Part shown: one piece after another, positions 1 through 8,552 of the stretch | Numbering within the stretch: the stretch's first letter is position 1 | Layout: the number at the start of each line of letters is the position of its first letter | Assembly: GCF_016908785.1 (NCBI RefSeq) | Contig: NZ_JAFBEO010000002.1 | Location: 248,001-312,000 of the forward strand | DNA: 64,000 nucleotides | DNA from: Weissella uvarum | GTDB taxonomy: Bacteria > Bacillota > Bacilli > Lactobacillales > Lactobacillaceae | Direction: 5' to 3' | The notes under the pieces: generated by a model | The model's database searches: none | Told to the model about the DNA's origin: nothing | The model's input: only the letters and a program-made list of their open reading frames with translations | Translations under genes and position numbers: made by a program

Positions 1-733
1 CACCCAACAAAGGCACCTCTTTTTGCAAGGTCCGAATCAAATCCAAAATATCCTCTGGCACAGCTGAGGGGTCACCCGGTCCAGAAGATAGGACAATCCC
101 ATCAGGGTCTAGATTCATGACTTCATCCAGGGTGGCATTGTAAGGCAATACAGTTACGTTAGCGTCATAATCATTCAGCATACGTAAAATACCATTCTTT
201 AATCCAAAATCGATCACCACAATATTGGCACCTCGGCCTGGATTAACATACGCGCGCGGTGTCGACGTTTGTTGCACTTCTTGATTGGTCATGACTAAGG
301 CGCGTAGTTGGTCAAATGCATGATCATCAGGATAATCAACAATTGAAGCTTTTTGAGCACCTGTTTCACGCAAATGTCGAGTCAAGGCCCGCGTATCTAA
401 GCGTGAAATCCCCGGCACATTGTGACGCAATAAGAATTCATGCATACTCATCGTTTGCAAACGGTTTGTTGATACTTCCGCAACCTCACGCACAACAACC
501 CCTTTAACCATTGGTACAATCGCTTCATCAGCCCGATGATTAATCCCAGCTGCACCAATCGTTGGCACCGTAAAGACCACAATTTGATTATGATAAATTG
601 GATTGGTCATAATTTCTTGGTACCCAGTCATCGCAGTATGAAAGAAGATTTCACCAAAGGTCGTCGCAGGCGCACCAAAAGCCTCACCTTCATAAATGGA
701 ACCATCTTCCAATATGAGATATCTTTTTGTCAT
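1..733 (-). CDS. carA: Carbamoyl-phosphate synthase small subunit, partial
   Basis: Glutamine amidotransferase subunit that supplies ammonia to CarB for carbamoyl phosphate in pyrimidine and arginine synthesis. The reading frame begins at the ATG at 733 (MTKRYLILEDGSIYEG) and runs off the left edge of the window after about 244 codons, so the catalytic Cys/His/Glu part is not visible. The visible part has the N-terminal CarA domain (TGYQEIMTNP, SRLDTRALTRHLR) and the start of the amidotransferase domain (LSSGPGDPSAVP). It lies 47 bases downstream of pyrR on the same strand, so it is almost certainly part of the PyrR-attenuated pyr operon. Confidence 0.95.
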   Translation of the reverse strand, partial: MTKRYLILEDGSIYEGEAFGAPATTFGEIFFHTAMTGYQEIMTNPIYHNQIVVFTVPTIGAAGINHRADEAIVPMVKGVVVREVAEVSTNRLQTMSMHEFLLRHNVPGISRLDTRALTRHLRETGAQKASIVDYPDDHAFDQLRALVMTNQEVQQTSTPRAYVNPGRGANIVVIDFGLKNGILRMLNDYDANVTVLPYNATLDEVMNLDPDGIVLSSGPGDPSAVPEDILDLIRTLQKEVPLLG

Positions 734-780
734 ATCTGTCTACCTTTAACTTTCTCGTTCTCTTCAACGAGCCATGTTAT

Positions 781-1397
<617 letters not shown>

Positions 1398-1417
1398 GCA
1401 ATTAAGACGATATTGTC

Positions 1418-1446
1418 ATTCTAACATAGATTTAATTATATTTCAT
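1418..1446 (-). promoter_or_regulatory. Candidate pyr operon promoter
   Basis: On the - strand, ATGAAA (1441-1446) is followed after 17 bases by TAGAAT (1418-1423). This is in the short gap between the rluD stop and the attenuator. The -35 match is only moderate (4 of 6). Confidence 0.4.
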
Positions 1447-2360
1447 TCATCCTTTTCTTGATGATACGGTTGTAGATTGGCTAAAGCTGCCTCAAAGTAA
1501 TCTGGCAATGGCGCCTCGAAACGCAACTCTTCTCCCGTTGTTGGCTGGGTAAGGCCTAAGGTTGCCGCATGCAAATATTGACCATTACCAGGCAAAGTCT
1601 TACTTGGCCCATATAATGGATCGCCGGCAACAGGATGGTTAATATACTGCATGTGCACGCGAATTTGATGTGTCCGCCCTGTTTCTAGGGTCACTCGCAA
1701 CAAAGTATAGCCTACAAAACGTTGGACCACTTCAAAGTGGGTGACGGCATCACGTCCATCCTTAATCACCGCTTGCTTTTTACGATCCGCTTTTGAACGG
1801 CCGAGGGGTGCGTTAATTGTCCCCTTATTTTCTTTAAACTCGCCATGCACCAAAGCATAATATTGACGCAAATTCTTCTTATCTTTTAATTGTGCTGACA
1901 AAGCTTCATGTGCGTGGTCGTTTTTAGCTACCATAAGTAATCCAGAAGTATCTTTATCAATCCGGTGCACAATTCCTGGGCGAATAACGCCATTGATTGA
2001 GGAGAGTTGTGAATGATACATCAAAGCATTGACTAACGTACCTGAAGGATGCCCCGCAGCAGGATGTACGACCATCCCTTGTGGTTTATTCACCACGATT
2101 AAATCATCATCTTCATAGACAATGTCCAATGGAATATTTTCGGGCTCAACTTTTAATTCAACTGGTTCTGGAACTTCAAAAGTAATCAAATCACCAGTTT
2201 TTACTTTGTAATTAGCTTTTTTAGCAGCCCCATTCACCAATAATTGCCCGTCTGCAATAAAATTGCCAATCTGTGTTCGAGTGTAATCAGAAAAAGCATC
2301 TGCGACAACTTTATCTAAGCGTCCGGCCTGTTCTTCAATCTTTAATTGTTCTTGTGTCAT
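1443..2360 (-). CDS. rluD: 23S rRNA pseudouridine synthase, RluD/RluC family
   Basis: A 305-residue RluA-superfamily enzyme that isomerises uridines in 23S rRNA. An N-terminal S4 RNA-binding domain occupies residues 10-70. The catalytic motif HRIDKDTSGLL is near residues 133-143, with the catalytic Asp inside it, and VHPAAGHPSGTLVN lies upstream. Its start overlaps the stop of the upstream membrane-protein gene by 4 bases (ATGA), so the two are translationally coupled. Position next to pyrR is common in lactobacilli. Confidence 0.93.
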   Translation of the reverse strand: MTQEQLKIEEQAGRLDKVVADAFSDYTRTQIGNFIADGQLLVNGAAKKANYKVKTGDLITFEVPEPVELKVEPENIPLDIVYEDDDLIVVNKPQGMVVHPAAGHPSGTLVNALMYHSQLSSINGVIRPGIVHRIDKDTSGLLMVAKNDHAHEALSAQLKDKKNLRQYYALVHGEFKENKGTINAPLGRSKADRKKQAVIKDGRDAVTHFEVVQRFVGYTLLRVTLETGRTHQIRVHMQYINHPVAGDPLYGPSKTLPGNGQYLHAATLGLTQPTTGEELRFEAPLPDYFEAALANLQPYHQEKDE

Positions 2361-2746
2361 GCTGTTCCTTTTTGTTTCATATTTTCAAAATCATTTTGTA
2401 ATTGTGCATGGATACTAGGTGATAACCAATAAGCATAATTTTCACCACGATAGACAAAGAGCACGGTTCTTTTCGTAAATTGCACATATTGCAACTGATC
2501 TAATGGCATTTGTTCTGTATGCACACCAAAAGCAGGATGAAACCGCAAACTATCCTCTGTTAAGTCAACGCGTTGTCGTGCAAAAATCACCATGACAAGG
2601 GCAAAAAAGATTACCAATAAAATTGCGGTAACTTCATTAAATTTGGTTGCTTCAAGCCACATCGTAATTGCCAATGTTGGTAGCATCAATAACCAGGCCC
2701 ATAACACTTTTCCTGCTAAACCTGAAATTTGATAATAGCCGCGCAT
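2357..2746 (-). CDS. EbsA-like small membrane protein
   Basis: A 129-residue protein with two close hydrophobic segments (about residues 10-30 and 38-56) followed by a soluble C-terminal domain of about 70 residues. The architecture and neighbourhood (RNase H, RluD, pyrR) fit the EbsA family of lactic acid bacteria, whose function is not settled. It is coupled by an ATGA overlap to rluD. The family name is inferred from architecture and context, not from a diagnostic motif. Confidence 0.6.
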   Translation of the reverse strand: MRGYYQISGLAGKVLWAWLLMLPTLAITMWLEATKFNEVTAILLVIFFALVMVIFARQRVDLTEDSLRFHPAFGVHTEQMPLDQLQYVQFTKRTVLFVYRGENYAYWLSPSIHAQLQNDFENMKQKGTA

Positions 2747-2949
2747 GTTGTCACTCCTTCATTTCTCTGTACTTTTAGTCACTTTTCAGTATAACATTTC
2801 CTACCGATCATAACTTAACTGGGTCTTATGATTCATGATTTTTTCACAATAACAGCAAATTTGATAGAAAGTTGTAACATTGAGCATGTAAATCTGCCAT
2901 ATTATTTCATTATAATAGGTAACATTAAAGGAATTTAGGGTGGCATGTT

Positions 2950-3207
2950 ATGAAACTTGAGTTATTGAGCAGTGGTTTAACAATATTAGGATGGTTAGCT
3001 ATCTTAATCTGGATAATTAATTTTCTCTTCACACATCATGATCATATTAAACAATCAATCTTTATGATTTTAGTTGGTTGGTTTGGTTTAGTGCTTATTT
3101 TAGTCGGTGGTGGCGTCAACTATCTGTCGAATCAACAGCAGAGCCCCAACGATAACGCTCCCCAGGTATCGAATGTCAAAACACACGAATCTGGTTCTAA
3201 TAAATGA
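2950..3207 (+). CDS. Small two-helix membrane protein
   Basis: An 85-residue protein with two hydrophobic helices (about residues 7-28 and 36-58) and a polar, Asn/Gln/Ser-rich tail. The stop overlaps the start of the RNase H-like gene by 4 bases (ATGA), so they form a two-gene operon. I do not recognise the family. An upstream AGGGTGG site supports this start. Confidence 0.75.
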   Translation: MKLELLSSGLTILGWLAILIWIINFLFTHHDHIKQSIFMILVGWFGLVLILVGGGVNYLSNQQQSPNDNAPQVSNVKTHESGSNK

Positions 3208-3593
3208 TTTTAAAATTATTCACAGATGCAGCGACTGACCCACGGACACAGCTTAGTGCTGCCGGTGTCATCATCCAAGTCGACCAACAACAATTTGTTT
3301 ATAAAAAACAACTTGGCCCTTTGAACAACCACCAAGCTGAATTTACTGCCGTTCAATTTGGTCTACACTGCCTTGAGCAACTTGACTACCCCCATGCTAC
3401 TTTGATGCTACACTCAGATTCCAGCCTAGTTATTGATAGCCTTACTAAAAAATACACCAAAAAATATGATGACTATCTACAAACGTTAAATCCCTTACTT
3501 GATCAGTATGAACAAGTGATTCTTGAATGGATTCCCGAAAAACAGAACCGCGGCGCTCATCAATTAGCTAATCAAGCTTTACATACCAAGTAA
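3204..3593 (+). CDS. RNase HI-like protein
   Basis: A 129-residue RNase H-fold protein of the short RnhA/YpdQ type, which cleaves RNA in RNA/DNA hybrids when active. Three acidic active-site positions are visible: Asp in LFTDAA (residue 8), Glu in NHQAEF (about 46) and Asp in HSDSSLV (about 72). The fourth, normally Asp in an N..AD.LA motif near the C terminus, is replaced here: the sequence reads NRGAHQLANQAL. Activity therefore needs testing. It is coupled to the upstream membrane protein and followed by a strong terminator. Confidence 0.85.
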   Translation: MILKLFTDAATDPRTQLSAAGVIIQVDQQQFVYKKQLGPLNNHQAEFTAVQFGLHCLEQLDYPHATLMLHSDSSLVIDSLTKKYTKKYDDYLQTLNPLLDQYEQVILEWIPEKQNRGAHQLANQALHTK

Positions 3594-3628
3594 AACTTGA
3601 TTAGCAGCTCCTTTACAAACCTCAAATT

Positions 3629-3679
3629 AAAAAGATTCAACTGACTGTTATTTTCCTAACATCAATTGAATCTTTTTTT
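3629..3679 (+). terminator. Terminator of the RNase H operon
   Basis: AAAAGATTCAA pairs with TTGAATCTTTT across a loop and is followed by a T run, 35 bases after the stop. Confidence 0.85.
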
Positions 3680-3776
3680 ATGTGCCAATATCAAAAAAGC
3701 CTCATACACTGGCAGGATAACCATAGCGCTTTTAGCAACGCTCCTAGTCATATTAAGCAAGCGACCAAACATAGTT

Positions 3777-4295
3777 CTACTCAGCCTTTAACGGAATCAT
3801 TGTCACTAACTCCTGAGCCAATTCAGCTGGTTTGGCCTTAATTTCTCCATTGACATAAGCTTCTACCACACCAAAAGTGCCTTGAACATAAAAAGCTAAA
3901 TTAGTTGGTTTGGGTTCAAAATCGCCATGTTGTTTTAAACTATTCTGCAAATATTGTTGAAATTTAAGCTTAAATGAATATGAGCTCTCCCGGTTGAATA
4001 AAATTTTAAATAATTCTTGCCGTTCTTGAATATAAGTCAACCAAATCGTAATCCGTTCTAAGGAAGTTTTATCCTCCTGACCATGACTAAGTTGATCAAG
4101 TTCATTCAAGGCATCGGTTGCAAGACGATCAATCAATTCATATTTATCTTCATAATATGTATAAAAAGTTTTACGTGAAATAAGTGCCTCATCACAAATA
4201 TCAGTGACGGTTATCGCATCGAATGATTTAGATAATAATAACTTATTGAAAGCATTCGCAATGCTGTTGAGGGTTTTTTGGCCTCGTTTATCCAT
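3777..4295 (-). CDS. TetR/AcrR family transcriptional regulator
   Basis: A 172-residue protein from the ATG at 4295, preferred over two upstream ATGs because AAAGGGG lies 9 bases before it. The N-terminal helix-turn-helix domain covers residues 5-60 (FDAITVTDICDEALISRKTFYTYYEDK), typical of TetR proteins with a variable C-terminal ligand domain. It is divergent from the hydrolase gene at 4450, and a perfect 20-bp palindrome lies between them, so it probably represses itself and/or the hydrolase. The ligand is unknown. Confidence 0.9.
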   Translation of the reverse strand: MDKRGQKTLNSIANAFNKLLLSKSFDAITVTDICDEALISRKTFYTYYEDKYELIDRLATDALNELDQLSHGQEDKTSLERITIWLTYIQERQELFKILFNRESSYSFKLKFQQYLQNSLKQHGDFEPKPTNLAFYVQGTFGVVEAYVNGEIKAKPAELAQELVTMIPLKAE

Positions 4296-4329
4296 GAATT
4301 CCATCCCCTTTCGTAACAAATCGTGTGGC

Positions 4330-4349
4330 AGTGTTACTTAAGTAACACT
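4330..4349. promoter_or_regulatory. Palindromic operator between tetR and hydrolase genes
   Basis: A perfect 20-bp palindrome (AGTGTTACTT and its exact reverse complement) lies 34 bases upstream of the TetR start and about 40 bases upstream of a TATAAT at 4389-4394. Size and position fit a TetR-family operator. Confidence 0.75.
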
Positions 4350-4449
4350 TCACTTGCATCTGTTGTGGGTTACCCCTAATAACCTCCATATAATACTAAC
4401 CATAGCTTAACAAAAACAAGCAATGCAATAAAGAAAGAGGTAAATAATT

Positions 4450-5379
4450 ATGGTTACAACTAAAGATGTTAAATTCCCTGCTCGTCATTTTGACTTAGCT
4501 GGACGCTTATTCTTCCTTGAAGATTTTGATGAAACAATTGCCCACCCCGCAATTGTTGTCACGCATCCTACTAGTGCTGATATGAATCAAACTTCAAGCA
4601 TCTACGCAACAAAGTTAGCTGAAAAAGGCTTCCTAACATTTGCTTTTGATGCTGCTTATCAAGGTCAAAGTGAAGGTACACCCCGTTACATTGAAGACCC
4701 CGCTAACCGAACAACTGATATTATGTATGCCATCGACTATCTAGACACCTTACCATTTGTTGACAATGATCGTATTGGTGCCATGGGGATTTGTGCCGGT
4801 GGTGGTTACACCATTAATGCTGCCAAGACTGATAAGCGAATTAAGGCCGTTGGTGGTGCTGCAGCTGCATCGGCCGGTGCGGCTTATCGTGAAGCCTTTG
4901 GTCCAGATGACCAATTGATTGAAACATTGAACCAAATTGCTGACCAACGTACTGCTGAGGCCATGGGTGCCGATAAGATGTTGACGCAATGGATTCCAAA
5001 TAGCCAAGAAGAGCGCGAAGCTGCCGGTGTCGACGATATCGATATTAAGGAAGCCGTTGACTACTATAAGACTCCTCGTGGTGCCGATGAATTCTCACCT
5101 AATAAAGTGCAATTTACGAGTCTAGCCTTGTTGCTAAACTATGACCCAGCTGATTTAGTTGAGAAGCTTTTGACCCAACCACTTGAATTAATTGTTGGTG
5201 ATAAGCCAGGTTCATTTGCTTCTTACCGTTTTGGTTATGAGATTTTTGATAAGGCTGCTTCAAAGAATAAGGATTTGACTGTCTTACATGATGTTTCACA
5301 TTATGATTTGTATGATCAACCAAAGGCGGTTGACCCTGCCGTTGAAAAGTTAGCGACTTTCTTCGCTGCTAATTTATAA
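4450..5379 (+). CDS. Alpha/beta hydrolase, dienelactone hydrolase / YcjY-like
   Basis: A 309-residue cytosolic alpha/beta hydrolase. The nucleophile elbow reads GICAGGG (about residues 117-123), with Cys in place of Ser. This Cys form is seen in dienelactone hydrolase relatives and YcjY-type proteins. A C-terminal His in HDVSHYDLYD (about 279-288) could complete the triad. It is divergent from the TetR gene and probably its target. The substrate cannot be told from sequence. Confidence 0.85.
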   Translation: MVTTKDVKFPARHFDLAGRLFFLEDFDETIAHPAIVVTHPTSADMNQTSSIYATKLAEKGFLTFAFDAAYQGQSEGTPRYIEDPANRTTDIMYAIDYLDTLPFVDNDRIGAMGICAGGGYTINAAKTDKRIKAVGGAAAASAGAAYREAFGPDDQLIETLNQIADQRTAEAMGADKMLTQWIPNSQEEREAAGVDDIDIKEAVDYYKTPRGADEFSPNKVQFTSLALLLNYDPADLVEKLLTQPLELIVGDKPGSFASYRFGYEIFDKAASKNKDLTVLHDVSHYDLYDQPKAVDPAVEKLATFFAANL

Positions 5380-5396
5380 TTAACATGCCACAACAC

Positions 5397-5442
5397 AAAA
5401 GTCCCGTCACGTTAGATCACACTTGCCCGGCGGGGCTTTTTC
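5397..5442 (+). terminator. Terminator after the hydrolase gene
   Basis: AAAGTCCCG and CGGGGCTTT pair (one G-T), followed by a T tract. Confidence 0.7.
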
Positions 5443-5632
5443 TATACCTAAATTTTTAGCTAATGGCCTTACCCCAAGACAAAATCGATTTTAATGACCG
5501 TTGGCTTATGAAAAAATGCTTTAGCATTTAAAATTTTTCGAATCAAAAAATACCAGCCCGCTCCAACTAAAAAAGTTTCATTTAGGCCGCGATTGCATTA
5601 TAATGAAGCAAATTTAGCTGGAGGTACAACAA

Positions 5633-6082
5633 ATGGCAGCAATTCCACAACGTATTTTAATTACTAATGGTTCTCAAGCTGAAATGGTTCAACTTGCTCG
5701 TCAACAATTAGCCGACTGGCAGGCCACTATATCTGATCCGGGTAAAATCTGGGCCTATGAAGAAAATGATGACACTGCTTATGCTATGGTTACAGCCCTT
5801 GATAATCCCAATCCATTGGCTGGGTTAGTTCCCGTTGATGGCTCAGCCTATTTAAATCAACTCATTAATGCCATGCAACCAAATACCACCAAGCAAACTC
5901 AATTAATTCTAATCGATGATTATGAAAGCACTGCTTGGCCTGAAATGAAAACCCAATTATTTCAAAGAATTTTAGGACCTCGTCAATTACCTAACGTATA
6001 TGCAGTTTTTATTGATGGTCCGCATCATTTATTCCAACCCGATCAATTTAACTTTGATCAAATCATCGACGCCAAAGCATAA
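5633..6082 (+). CDS. Protein of unknown function
   Basis: A 149-residue soluble protein that I do not recognise. It has a Rossmann-like alternation (RILITNGSQAEM at the start, QLILIDDYES near residue 96, NVYAVFIDGP near 122) but no P-loop or catalytic motif. A good RBS (GCTGGAGG) lies 9-10 bases upstream. A small membrane-protein gene follows 16 bases downstream, so they are probably co-transcribed. Confidence 0.75.
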   Translation: MAAIPQRILITNGSQAEMVQLARQQLADWQATISDPGKIWAYEENDDTAYAMVTALDNPNPLAGLVPVDGSAYLNQLINAMQPNTTKQTQLILIDDYESTAWPEMKTQLFQRILGPRQLPNVYAVFIDGPHHLFQPDQFNFDQIIDAKA

Positions 6083-6098
6083 AAAGGAGCTTTTTCAT

Positions 6099-6260
6099 AT
6101 GACCACCCCACTTAAAGATAAGTTAATCGATATTAATGTCAAAACAAAAGGTACAGAAACAAGTGTAATTATTTCAACATTAGGGACGATTGGTACTATC
6201 GCTGCTGCTCTGACAGGCTCAGCCCTTGTTTCCCATGTTCGAAATCGACACCAAGACTAA
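6099..6260 (+). CDS. Small membrane protein of unknown function
   Basis: A 53-residue protein starting at the ATG at 6099, 8 bases after AAAAGGAGC. This start is preferred over an upstream ATG that lies inside the preceding gene. One hydrophobic helix (about residues 22-44), polar ends. It is likely in an operon with the gene at 5633. Confidence 0.65.
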   Translation: MTTPLKDKLIDINVKTKGTETSVIISTLGTIGTIAAALTGSALVSHVRNRHQD

Positions 6261-6339
6261 ACTTTCTAAGCAAATCACTTTCTTTTTATTAGTAAAAGCG
6301 TTAGAATGATAACAATCAAACATGTCAGGAGGCTGTTAC

Positions 6340-6783
6340 ATGACTGAAAATGAATCACAAGAAGCATTAAAGCAACGCTTGGGGGATGAAGCATACGACG
6401 TCACCCAAAAAGCCGCCACTGAACGCCCCTTTAGTGGAAAGTATGATGATTGGTGGGATGATGGTATCTTCGTTGATGTTGTTGATGGAACCCCACTCTT
6501 CAGTTCAACTGACAAGTATGATGCTGGCTGTGGTTGGCCTTCATTTACACGGCCAATCGATGACCATAATCTAACTGAATCAGCCGACTACAAATTGTTA
6601 CGTCCACGGACTGAGGTTCGTTCAAAGAACGCTAACTCACACTTGGGACACGTCTTTGATGATGGCCCAACCGATCAAGGTGGTTTGCGTTACTGCATTA
6701 ATTCAGCAGCTCTTCGCTTCATCCCGAAAGATCAATTGGAAGCTGAAGGATACGGTAAGTATCTTCAACTATTCGATAACTAA
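6340..6783 (+). CDS. msrB: Peptide-methionine (R)-S-oxide reductase
   Basis: A 147-residue MsrB that reduces methionine-R-sulfoxide in oxidised proteins. The start at 6340 follows AGGAGG by 7 bases; an upstream ATG would place that RBS inside the gene. The catalytic Cys is in [11 protein letters not shown] near the C terminus. GCGWPSF and [12 protein letters not shown] are family motifs. The paired CxxC zinc ligands of zinc-type MsrB are not present. Confidence 0.95.
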   Translation: MTENESQEALKQRLGDEAYDVTQKAATERPFSGKYDDWWDDGIFVDVVDGTPLFSSTDKYDAGCGWPSFTRPIDDHNLTESADYKLLRPRTEVRSKNANSHLGHVFDDGPTDQGGLRYCINSAALRFIPKDQLEAEGYGKYLQLFDN

Positions 6784-6789
6784 TTAAAT

Positions 6790-6829
6790 TAAAAAGCGTA
6801 CAACCTGATTTGGTTGTACGCTTTTTTTA
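6790..6829. terminator. Bidirectional terminator between msrB and nhaC
   Basis: AAAAAGCGTACAACC pairs with GGTTGTACGCTTTTT. It has A/T tracts on both sides and lies between two convergent genes. Confidence 0.88.
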
Positions 6830-8182
6830 CGCTTCTTTTTGTTGTTTAATTCCAATGCCAGTCCAAGCAGAAGCCAAAGAGAACAATGGAGAAATCCAAG
6901 CAAAGATGGCAAAGAGGGCAAAGCTTGTCACGGGCACATTCAGCGTCTGTGCGGCAAAACTACCAGCCACTCCCCAAGGCACTAGGTAATTCACCACCGT
7001 TCCTGAATCCTCTAAGCTACGGCCAAGCGCTAATGGCGACAAATTCAACCGCTTAAAGACAGGCTTCCATAGTTGTCCCGGTAAAATGGTTGAAAGGTAT
7101 TGTTCACCAATCATAAAGTTCGCCATAATACCAGTCAATAGCGTTCCAGTAATGGCAGTTGCTTGTGTCTTGACGTGTTTAATAATTGGTGTCATAAAGT
7201 CTTGTAAAATACCTTGCTGTGATAACAATCCACCTAGCGCTAAAGCCAAAGTGATAATAATCACGGTTGGCATCATCGATAACATCCCACCACGATTCAA
7301 TAGCGCTTGAATCGTGGCATTGCCAGCATTTGTTTTAAACCCATTCAATAGTGTGTCACTCAAAGCCGTTAAGCCATGGCTTTGTAAGAAAATAAGCGCT
7401 GATAATAAGATATTTAATAACAAGGTTGGGATAGCAGGAATCTTAATCCATGCCATTACAAACAACAAGACAAGTAAGCTAAGCACCCAGAAATTTGGAT
7501 GTAACTGTTGCTGTAATTGTTGCAATTGCACTAATCCAGCGGTTGGATGCTTTTGCAAGCCTAAAATACCAAAGAAAATTAGCGAAACAATAAATGCTGG
7601 AATTGTAGTCCACATCAAATTTTTAATGTGATCAAACAAATCAGTCCCTGAAATTGAAGCAGCCAAGTTGGTCGAGTCAGAAAGTGGTGAACTTTTATCA
7701 CCAAAAATTGCTCCAGAAACAATTGCTCCCGCTAGGATTGGTGCTGGAAAACCAAAAGTTAAGCCAACCCCCATCAAAGCAACTCCGACGGTCGCTAACG
7801 TTGTAAATGCAGAACCAATCGCTGTTCCGATAATGGCTGGAATCAAAAAAGCTGCTGGTAAGAACCAGGCCGGATTGGCTAAATCAAGCCCAATCCATAA
7901 TAGGGTTGGAATAACGCCAATTGCCATCCACAATGCGATCAGCATTCCAATTAACAAAAACAAAAAGATTGGTGCTAATCCCGTTTGAATCCCTTTAAGT
8001 AGTTGATCTTGTAAATCTGTCCAAGAAAAATGGTTCAGCCAACCAAAGAACATCGTCAACATTAATGCCGCTAGCAGCGGTACAAAGGGTGACAACTTAA
8101 AACCGATAATACTTACACTAAAAATTAAAAATAATACCACCATTAATGCGGTGACTGCTAAAAATCGTTTGTTTGATTGCAT
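6827..8182 (-). CDS. NhaC-family Na+/H+ antiporter-like transporter under T-box control
   Basis: A 451-residue polytopic membrane protein with about 11-12 hydrophobic segments. Family features include GDKSSPLSDSTNLAA (about 165-179), typical of NhaC antiporters. Because it is preceded by a T-box that senses uncharged tRNA, the substrate is probably an amino acid rather than only Na+. NhaC paralogues with T-boxes in lactic acid bacteria have been proposed to carry tyrosine; that assignment is inference here. It is convergent with msrB. Confidence 0.85.
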   Translation of the reverse strand: MQSNKRFLAVTALMVVLFLIFSVSIIGFKLSPFVPLLAALMLTMFFGWLNHFSWTDLQDQLLKGIQTGLAPIFLFLLIGMLIALWMAIGVIPTLLWIGLDLANPAWFLPAAFLIPAIIGTAIGSAFTTLATVGVALMGVGLTFGFPAPILAGAIVSGAIFGDKSSPLSDSTNLAASISGTDLFDHIKNLMWTTIPAFIVSLIFFGILGLQKHPTAGLVQLQQLQQQLHPNFWVLSLLVLLFVMAWIKIPAIPTLLLNILLSALIFLQSHGLTALSDTLLNGFKTNAGNATIQALLNRGGMLSMMPTVIIITLALALGGLLSQQGILQDFMTPIIKHVKTQATAITGTLLTGIMANFMIGEQYLSTILPGQLWKPVFKRLNLSPLALGRSLEDSGTVVNYLVPWGVAGSFAAQTLNVPVTSFALFAIFAWISPLFSLASAWTGIGIKQQKEA

Positions 8183-8311
8183 GTGTTTGCTCCTTTTAAA
8201 TTAAAAATTGTGACATTCGTATTTTGCATTAAAAGTTGCATCGATAACGAATCAAACCACCCGCTGGTTCTTTTAAATCAAATACCCCATGGACGTTTAC
8301 CCCCTTAACGT

Positions 8312-8511
8312 AAAAAAAATCCCAACCGTGTTAAAAAACACAGTTGGGACGACATTAGTTTATACTAATCCGCGGTACCACCCAAAATTATACGAATTAC
8401 TCCGTATCGCTTTGATGCGCGATTCAATTGTAAATAATTCAGTAACTAAGCCTGCGCCGCTCACAGCAAAGCACGGCTTCTCTGACATACAACTTAGTTA
8501 CCTACTGGTAT
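8312..8511 (-). promoter_or_regulatory. T-box riboswitch leader upstream of nhaC
   Basis: The - strand carries the T-box core GGGTGGTACCGCGG (8370-8383). It is followed by a terminator in which CCCAAC pairs with GTTGGG and a run of eight T follows (8312-8349). The upstream part has a Stem I layout: AGTA and TAACTAAG pair later with CTTAGTTA, followed by CTGAA. With glyQS-like spacing after GAA the specifier would be TAT (Tyr), but TTA (Leu) is possible if the spacing differs, so I leave the amino acid open. Confidence 0.93.
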
Positions 8512-8518
8512 GGACATA

Positions 8519-8547
8519 ATAGTACGCACTATCGGTTTAATTGTCAA
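8519..8547 (-). promoter_or_regulatory. Promoter of the T-box leader / nhaC
   Basis: On the - strand, TTGACA (8542-8547), a 17-base spacer and TACTAT (8519-8524). Transcription would start just before Stem I. Confidence 0.8.
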
Positions 8548-8552
8548 CTAAC

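Noticed and set aside
5633-6082. Possible nucleotide-binding (P-loop) protein
   Set aside because: The N-terminal RILITNGSQAEM lacks the GK[ST] of a Walker A motif.
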